DNA of 64,000 nt, taken from Clarkia xantiana subsp. parviflora. Lineage: Eukaryota; Streptophyta; Magnoliopsida; Myrtales; Onagraceae. Shown here piece by piece: positions 57,780 through 64,000 of this stretch. Numbering within the stretch: the stretch's first letter is position 1; each line of letters opens with the position of its first letter. Both the position numbers and the translations under genes were made by a program. The notes beneath the pieces were generated by a model. That model ran no database searches. It was not told the origin of the DNA and was given only the letters and a program-made list of their open reading frames with translations. The DNA is taken from assembly GCA_036873135.1 (NCBI GenBank), contig JAPTYO010000002.1, positions 22,222,452 through 22,286,451 of the forward strand, written 5' to 3'.

Positions 57780-58640
57780 TCATCTTTGCCAGAGGACTTT
57801 TGCCGTATAAAACGAACCCTGATGGCGTTCGTAGTATGGGAATGCCGACTAGATAGAGGACATTTGCCATAAAGAGTGCACCCTGAACCGGATATACGCA
57901 CTTGTTATAGTGGGGAAGTTGTCTAAACAGAGAACTTTTGCTGTATGAAACGAACCATGATGGCGTTCGTAATATGGGAATGCCGACTAGATAGAGGACA
58001 CTCGCCATAAAGAGTGCACCCTGAACCGGATATACGCACTTGTTGTAGAGTGGGGACGTTGTCTAAACAGAGAACTTCCGCCGTATAAAACGAACTCTGA
58101 TGGCGTTCGTAATATGGGAATGCTGACTAGATAGAGGACACTCGCCATAAAGAGTGCACCCTGAACCGGATATACGCACTTGTTGTAGAGTGGGGACGTT
58201 GTCTAAACAGAGAACTTCCGCCGTATAAAACGAACTCTGATGGCGTTCGTAATATGGGAATGCCGACTAGATAGAGGACACTCGCGATAAAGAGTGCACC
58301 CTGAACCGGATATACGCACTTGTTGTAGAGTGGGGACGTTGTCTAAACAGAGAACTTCCGCCGTATAAAACGAACTCTGATGGCGTTCGTAATATGGGAA
58401 TGCCGACTAGATAGGGGACACTCGCCATAAAAAGTGCACCCTGAACCGGATATACGCACTTGTTGTAGAGTGGGGACGTTGTCTAAACAGAGAACTTCCG
58501 CCGTATAAAACGAACTCTGATGGCGTTCGTAATATGGGAATGCCGACTAGATAGAGGACACTCGCCATAAAGAGTGCACCCTGAACCGGATATACGCACT
58601 TGTTGTAGAGTGGGGACGTTGTCTAAACAGAGAACTTCCG
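57780..58640 (-). repeat. 140-bp tandem repeat, about six copies (element B)
   Basis: AATGCCGACTAGATAG recurs at 57841, 57979, 58119, 58259, 58399 and 58539; the last four intervals are exactly 140 bp. Element A holds only one copy (about 32790-32945). Confidence 0.95.
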
Positions 58641-59487
58641 CCGCTTGAGGGGTGATCAGCCCCGTATGCCCATCCTGTTCTGAATCCAGGGAATGGCTAT
58701 GAACATGAAGATTTGCCTCTAACCGGAGATGTCACAGCATGTCCTTTTTTAGAAGTGAACATGGGGCCTGTCTTTAAAAAAGAGGATACCTCAACATGTT
58801 ATTTTGATAGTAGGCCTTGGCGTTGTTCCAAGGTATTTTAGTGGTAGGTCTTGGTGTTAATCCGAGACATTGCTTGTAGCTGACGCCCTGAATAGTTGTT
58901 ATTTTGATAATAATCCGCAGGTTGTTATTACGGAATGAGTTGGTTGTACACATAGCCTGATGGCTTTGTGTTATCGGCACCTTCTAGAGATAGACGCCTA
59001 TGTTATGAATGGAGAAATAAACTCCTTGTTGGTGTAGATAACAGATATGTTGGTGTTGTATACCATAAATCCCTCCTTTCAGACAATGCTTAGCTTGTAT
59101 TGTTGAAGTAGATTTTTGTGCATAGGTTACTACTTGGTTTAATTCCTGAGTAGTAATCGTAGTGTAGCCTGTACTTCCAAGTTTTTGATTCCATGATGAC
59201 GTCTTGATGTAGTCGTCAATATGAGTAGGTTGTTGTTGATAAACGTTGCCATAACGCGTAATAGATTTTGCTTGCACATGGCATAATTTCTTGGATTATT
59301 GAAGTAGATAATAGGCGCGTAGTTTTGTTTCTTCGCGTTTAATCCAAAAAATAGCGTGCAAGAGATAAGTATGTACCTACAAACGTAGATTGACATTATT
59401 AGATACTTGCGCGTATTTACATTGGTTATACTAGAAATAGTGGGAATGCGCAAAGTAATCTAAAAGAGAGTTGTTTCTCCTGTTTCG

Positions 59488-62400
59488 TCATGGTTGGTTT
59501 GATGACGATGTCGCGTAGTTGGTTGCAACAAATCGCCTCAGTGCACCTAGCGTGATGCATTCTTCGATTTCCCAGTTTAATGGTGGACACATGTTTGTGT
59601 TGTGCCCCCACGTTTTATGGTACTTGCACCATTCTCTGATATTGTTGCCCAAGAAAGCTGTCTCCGGGACAAGTGGACTTGGGAGCTTGTTTTCCAGCAG
59701 GCTGACATAAATGTCTTCGGCCACCGTGTTGAGTGGTGTGAAGATGTTGTCCATAACAATGCTTGCGTCTTCCTGCTTGTTCATTGTTGCTTGAACTCCT
59801 TTGTCCCAACTGAGGGGTGTACCCCACCTCAGTTCTTGTTCGCATGAGACTGCTGTCTCAAGCTTATACTTTAGGTCCGCCATGGTTTTTGTTGTTTTCC
59901 ATCCATGAGTTCGTCCAAAGAGAAGGAAAGATCTGGCGTTCATGTTTGCATAGAACACACTTATCACTTCTTCTCTTGTTGCTTTTGCTGTTGAGGCGTT
60001 GGAGGTAAATCTGATGAAGTATTCCATGATTGGCTCGTCTTCTCCCTGCTTTACGAGCCATATCTGGTGCCATGGCGAGAGCTGGATATTTCCTTGTTGG
60101 GACCAAACTGTAACAGCTTGTTCCATCAGTAGCTTCTTTCTTTCATCAACGACCTTCTGCCTCTTAAAGGAACTTATCATGGCCACATTGTATTGGTGCT
60201 TTGCTCTCAAGGCATTGACGTAGCAACGTCTTGCGGTTATTTGATCGCCGAGCACTTCCCCAATCCCGTGTTCTGTTGGGAACTTCATCTTTTGGTGGAC
60301 GGTGGAGGGCACGATCACATAGGGATTGATCGTTGTTCGTCCCAAGATTCCGTTGTAGGCTCCGAGAGATTCTACAACTACGAAAGTGACGTTGATATGT
60401 AATGCTCTCCACCCCTGGCCAAGGATGACAGGAAGTGTGATTGTACCCAAGGGTTGTGTAGCTGCTCCTGCGAAGCTGACTAATGAGAAGGTTCTTGGGG
60501 ACAAGTCTTTGACAGACTTTCCTAGTTGTTCCAGAACTCTGACATGTAGAATGTCAGCAGAGCTTCCACCATCCACAAGAATTCTTTTCACATCGTACCC
60601 GTCAATATCCATGGTAATGACTAAAGCATCATCGTGGGGGTAAACGATATGCTTCAAGTCTTCCCTGGAGAATTGGATGACTACGTCTTCTTGCTCGGGT
60701 TGCTTGCGCTTTCCGTACTTTGGCAGTGTTGCTGCTTGGGATGCATAAATGTCCCGAGCATTAGATATGTGTCCTCCGGCGGCAGGCCCTCCGTGTATGA
60801 CGTTAATTATCCCTCGCTTGGCTGGCGGAGGGTTGTCATGGGCTTTCTCTTTTCCCTTATTTGTTCTTTTTGACGACTCTGGTTGAGTCTTTCTCGAGGG
60901 GTTGTTGCCTTGATCAACAAATTGCTTCAATTCGCCCTTGAGGACGAGATTGTTGATTCGGAAGCGTAGACTGACGCAGCTATCGGTCTCGTGCCCGAAG
61001 ACCTCGTGGTTTTCACACCACTTGTCCTTGTCTCTTCCCAGTGGGCTTTTCTTGTAGTTGTTTGGTTCCTGCCACAAATTCGCGTCCTTCATTTCTTTCA
61101 GAATTACAGACAGCGGGGCATTCAGAGGGATGCAATTGGCAAGATTTACTTCCTTTGGCTTCTGAAAGTCCCCTTGGAAGGGTCTTTTCGGCTGAGGTTG
61201 CCAATGTCTTCCTTGATGACCACTTGAGTGTGGTTTTGGCTGGTTCTGTTTTGGATTATCCTTCGCCTTTGCTGCAGCGATTTTTGCCTTGTTCTGGCTT
61301 CTGAACCTTTCGAGGTCTATGTACTCCTTGACTCTTGCGGCTAGTTCTTCCATAGATTCTGCTGGGCGCTTTGCCATTTTTTCAGCCAGGGCATTGTCTC
61401 TTCGTCCGAGATTTCGGATGAAAGCCCGAACAATTTCTCCTTCAGTCAGGTTTCCCTGAATGTCAGAAATGTTCTGATTGAAGCGGACGTAGTAGTCGGC
61501 CAAGGACTCCTCGTTTTGTTGTTGGACGTCGTCCAAAGCGTTTGCCCCTTTTAACAATGTGCGCTCGCCCATGTACCGTTGAATGAACTTGGCCTTTAAG
61601 TCCACCCATGAAGTAATGCTTCCACATGGAAGTGAAAAGAACCAGTGCGCTGCCGACCCGGCAAGAGTTTGTGAAAACGTCATTACGAAATGATGCGGGT
61701 TCTTTGTCCTGCCTAGCAGAGAGGCCTCGTGCTTTTGCACGTGTTCAATTGGGTCTCCTTTTCCCCGGTAGGGGTCTCCTCCAATTCGGTACAGTGCGTC
61801 TGGGACGCGACTGTTCACCAAGTGATCAGCGAACGGATGTGACGCCCTTTCTTCAAGAGCGTGCATACCCTTCATTTTGGCCTCCTTCGTCTTCTTCTCC
61901 ACCATTTCTTCTAGCATTTCGGCGGTGAACCCTTTTACTGGTTCAGCATAACCTGTTGAAGGATTTTGCTGACCATTGTTGTGGTGGATGTCAGATTGAT
62001 CCTTGCTTGTGGCCTGAAAAGGATCATCTCTCGTTGGCTGCTGTGGGTGGTAGAATGGGGGCTGCCTTTCGTTCCTCCAATGCTGGGCTCCTTGGAAAGG
62101 AGTGTATGACCGTGCAGGTTCATATCTTGCGTGCTGATTTCCGCCCTGGAAAGGATTGCCATAGCGAGTAGTGTCTTGCGACATCTCCCTTGCTGGCGCA
62201 GCATATTGTTGGTTGGCCGGAGGTGGCTGAGCTGCGTATCCTTGGTTTTTGAGAGACTCGCGGAATGCGAGAAGCTCTTCCAGCGCAGCCATCATCGCTG
62301 GAGTAACGGTGGGCATCGGGTTTGCCCCCGCTCTTTGCTTGCCTTGCGGCATTTCTGTCTGGGATTCATCTCCATGTACTTCTGGCTCGAAACCAGGCGG

Positions 62401-62625
62401 ATGTGCGTGGTGCTTGTCCCTTGGCTCTCTGTGATGTGCGTTGGGCACATTGCCAGTCGGTATGGATGAAGCTACGGAAGTAGCTCTTGGGATGTGGGAG
62501 GGTCCTGACTGGCTCCCAGTTGGAGCTTGGCATCCTGCTCTTTTGTTCACCGGGGACTTCCTGGGACGCCCGGGCCTTTTCCTTAAGTTTTTCACCTCTT
62601 CGGGAGGGTTGTGATCACTCGCCAT
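59488..62625 (-). CDS. Gag-protease-Gag-like polyprotein of element B, no polymerase
   Basis: An uninterrupted 1045-aa frame; the start ATG (62625) begins [10 protein letters not shown] and matches the A copy. Residues 14-25 ([12 protein letters not shown]) resemble an AT-hook. A Gln/Pro-rich linker covers about 130-230. The Gag domain (about 265-440) shows [32 protein letters not shown] and [12 protein letters not shown]2HX4HX4C knuckle is C537-H540-H545-C550. The aspartic protease has LVDGGSSAD (D685) and GAYNGILGR (about 755-763), then [13 protein letters not shown] and [10 protein letters not shown]. Where autonomous Ty3/gypsy elements go on into reverse transcriptase, this protein has a second Gag-like segment (about 855-935: [23 protein letters not shown]) and a second knuckle of identical spacing (C1000-H1003-H1008-C1013), then a stop. 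It probably forms particles and may process itself; replication enzymes must come from elsewhere. Confidence 0.92.
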   Translation of the reverse strand: MASDHNPPEEVKNLRKRPGRPRKSPVNKRAGCQAPTGSQSGPSHIPRATSVASSIPTGNVPNAHHREPRDKHHAHPPGFEPEVHGDESQTEMPQGKQRAGANPMPTVTPAMMAALEELLAFRESLKNQGYAAQPPPANQQYAAPAREMSQDTTRYGNPFQGGNQHARYEPARSYTPFQGAQHWRNERQPPFYHPQQPTRDDPFQATSKDQSDIHHNNGQQNPSTGYAEPVKGFTAEMLEEMVEKKTKEAKMKGMHALEERASHPFADHLVNSRVPDALYRIGGDPYRGKGDPIEHVQKHEASLLGRTKNPHHFVMTFSQTLAGSAAHWFFSLPCGSITSWVDLKAKFIQRYMGERTLLKGANALDDVQQQNEESLADYYVRFNQNISDIQGNLTEGEIVRAFIRNLGRRDNALAEKMAKRPAESMEELAARVKEYIDLERFRSQNKAKIAAAKAKDNPKQNQPKPHSSGHQGRHWQPQPKRPFQGDFQKPKEVNLANCIPLNAPLSVILKEMKDANLWQEPNNYKKSPLGRDKDKWCENHEVFGHETDSCVSLRFRINNLVLKGELKQFVDQGNNPSRKTQPESSKRTNKGKEKAHDNPPPAKRGIINVIHGGPAAGGHISNARDIYASQAATLPKYGKRKQPEQEDVVIQFSREDLKHIVYPHDDALVITMDIDGYDVKRILVDGGSSADILHVRVLEQLGKSVKDLSPRTFSLVSFAGAATQPLGTITLPVILGQGWRALHINVTFVVVESLGAYNGILGRTTINPYVIVPSTVHQKMKFPTEHGIGEVLGDQITARRCYVNALRAKHQYNVAMISSFKRQKVVDERKKLLMEQAVTVWSQQGNIQLSPWHQIWLVKQGEDEPIMEYFIRFTSNASTAKATREEVISVFYANMNARSFLLFGRTHGWKTTKTMADLKYKLETAVSCEQELRWGTPLSWDKGVQATMNKQEDASIVMDNIFTPLNTVAEDIYVSLLENKLPSPLVPETAFLGNNIREWCKYHKTWGHNTNMCPPLNWEIEECITLGALRRFVATNYATSSSNQP

Positions 62626-62660
62626 GATTTCTGCGGTACTGTAGCTTTTTGTTCGAATCA

Positions 62661-62675
62661 CGTAGACGGCGCCAA
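62661..62675 (-). promoter_or_regulatory. Primer-binding site of element B
   Basis: On the minus strand TTGGCGCCGTCTACG directly follows the 5' LTR, as in element A. Confidence 0.8.
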
Positions 62676-63568
62676 TGTTGCGTCCGGGTTGAACAGAGTC
62701 GTGGGGACGCGTCTATTTACGTAGCTGTGCGGGCCGTAACCCTTCCGTCAGGAGGAGGTTGGGCCACTGACGAGTGTTCGGACTTGCTCCCGCGTGAGGT
62801 CTGTGTCTCGGAAAGGTTGTGACTCGGCAAGGTTGTGACCCGACAAGGTTGTGACCCGGCAAGGTTGTGACCCGGCAAGGTTGTGACCCGGCAAAGTTGT
62901 GACCCGGCAAGGTTGTGACTCAGGGCGGATGTGACTCAGGGCGTCGGAACCTGCACTAAGGACCAATGCTAGCACGGAGAGGGGGGGTGGTGCTAGCGGA
63001 GCCCTCTCCGATGCTTAAGTCACTATAGTGGCAAAAAGGTAATTTCTAGAGAGAGAGAATTTCTAGAGAGAAGTCAGAGCTCAAAATACCAAAGTTGGGC
63101 AAATGAGAGAATGTGTGAAAATGGGTGGCCAAGACCTCCTATTTATAGGCTTTCTTGGGACCGGACCCGGTTTTAAAGCGGTTTGATGACGGTTCAAGAA
63201 CGTGCGGTAACCGTCATCCTTGTTGGTAGTACGTGAACTTGACTTCTCTACGCCTAACGGTAATCGCGGGTACGGTAATAGCGCGATACCCGTAAGGAAA
63301 TCCGGACCTCGTCGAATTTGGGCAATTCGGCGAGGTCCGAATTGTCACGCAACCCGGACCTCCGGATTGTGAGCAATCCGGAGGTCCGGATTGCCACAAC
63401 CCGGACGTCCGGGTTGTTGCAACCCGGAGGTCCGGTCCGGACGCGCGTAAACGCGCCTCCGGACCGTTTTGATACCGTGGGAGATGTTTTTAAACCGAGA
63501 TGTAATTTTTTACGTGTCGACGAGTTCCGAAACGTAAACACGAACCCGAATTGGACACTTATCCATCA
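62676..63568 (-). repeat. 5' LTR of element B
   Basis: 893 bp. TATA box (minus strand) at 63148-63140. 16-bp GGCAAGGTTGTGACCC repeats at 62815-62915 and CCGG palindromes at 63345-63450. Confidence 0.94.
63140..63148 (-). promoter_or_regulatory. TATA box of element B 5' LTR
   Basis: TATAAATAG on the minus strand, at the same LTR position as in element A. Confidence 0.75.
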
Positions 63569-64000
63569 ACAGCCGCCTGAGACGCGCGTCAGAGTCCTCT
63601 TCTCAAAGCTCTCCCCTGCATCCCGGTTCACATTTCCACATTGAACCGGGTCAAAACCGGCTTACGGTCCAAGGTTGCCTATAAATAGCCACCTTGGGGG
63701 TAAACATAAAAAAAAGTCACTTTGGGTGAGAATTGGGAAAAGCTCTGACCTCTCTCTAGAACTGTCTAATGTTGACCGTCGGAGTGAGCGCACCAAGCAC
63801 CCCCCCCCCCTCCACGGGAGTTGCTCGGTAATGCTCCTCTTGCAGGTACGGACGGACAGTCAGCAAGAGAGCCCGAAGGACTTAGTGCGATTTTGAAGAC
63901 GAAGCCAAAGGCCCGTGCACGACCCTAGGAGACGGACTTGGCCCAAACAAGCTCGCACCCAACACGAAGACATCGACAAGTTACTCAGCGGACAACCCGC
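63569..64000 (+). mobile_element. 3' LTR of element C, second part (runs off the window)
   Basis: Resumes the C LTR after element B, starting with the duplicated ACAGC and matching 49324-49771. TATA box TATAAATAG at 63680-63688. Compared with the 5' LTR it lacks a 15-bp CTCTCT-type block near 63760 and has a longer C-tract. By comparison about 18 bp of the LTR lie beyond the window edge. Confidence 0.93.

Larger units (their letters stand above)
52449..63568 (-). mobile_element. LTR retrotransposon B, Gag-protease only, intact ORF
   Basis: A complete minus-strand element inserted in the 3' LTR of C, with 5-bp duplications ACAGC (52444-52448 and 63569-63573). LTRs are 63568-62676 (5') and 53345-52449 (3'); the PBS (62675 downward) reads TTGGCGCCGTCT; the PPT (53359-53346) reads as in A. 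It contains one intact 1045-codon gene and about 6 kb of tandem repeats and noncoding DNA, with no polymerase or integrase. It is of the same family as A. LTRs differ by roughly ten substitutions in about 895 bp by eye, so the insertion is fairly recent. Confidence 0.94.

Noticed and set aside
61626..62469. Plus-strand frames opposite the element B polyprotein
   Set aside because: They are shadows of the intact minus-strand Gag-protease gene.

Overview
This window looks like nuclear DNA of a eudicot plant. The evidence is split genes with GT-AG introns, plant-specific families (a chloroplast riboflavin-pathway deaminase, a phloem-protein-16-like C2 protein, a B3 domain, a FAR1-like MULE transposase, F-box proteins, a GRF zinc finger), AT-rich intergenic DNA, and nested Ty3/gypsy-type and Ty1/copia LTR retrotransposons and LINEs. 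The species cannot be named from the sequence. No bacterial, organellar, CRISPR or viral genes were seen.

Positions 1-18600 are accessory-looking. They hold a GRF zinc-finger gene (1078-1962), two opposed F-box-like genes (4372-4995 minus; 8362-9156 plus) flanking an eight-copy 225-bp tandem array (5775-7580), and dispersed copies of a related noncoding repeat at both ends. A 5'-truncated LINE tail follows (11069-11642), then a FAR1/MULE transposase-like gene with intact D-D-E and SWIM residues (11961-15366), a small B3-domain gene (16137-16712), and an internally deleted relic of the transposase gene (17342-17565).

Positions 18600-24200 are the conserved euchromatic core. PYRD (minus, three coding exons, 419 aa) is divergent from a C2-domain gene (plus, five exons, 190 aa). 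The long intron of the C2 gene carries a hAT-type MITE with an 8-bp target duplication. Positions 24200-27230 show only AT-rich DNA and one more MITE.

Positions 27239-64000 are a nested retrotransposon stack. A LINE was split by LTR element A (27745-38337, 5-bp duplication GGTGT). Next to it lies a decayed copia element D1 (about 39250-42903), broken by a second copia element D2 (about 42904-49034). D2 was entered by element C (49035 to beyond the window), and the 3' LTR of C was split by element B (52449-63568, minus strand, 5-bp duplication ACAGC). A and B belong to one unusual family. It encodes a single long protein made of Gag, an aspartic protease and a second Gag-like part with its own CHHC knuckle, and has no reverse transcriptase, RNase H or integrase. 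The B copy is an uninterrupted 1045-codon frame; the A copy is frameshifted. Downstream of this gene both copies carry about 6 kb of noncoding DNA made largely of tandem repeats (18/36, 66, 140 and 171 bp), amplified differently in the two copies. Element C has no coding capacity but shares its LTR start, primer-binding site, polypurine tract and a repeat module with the A/B family, so it is probably a further non-autonomous relative. All would need replication enzymes from another element.
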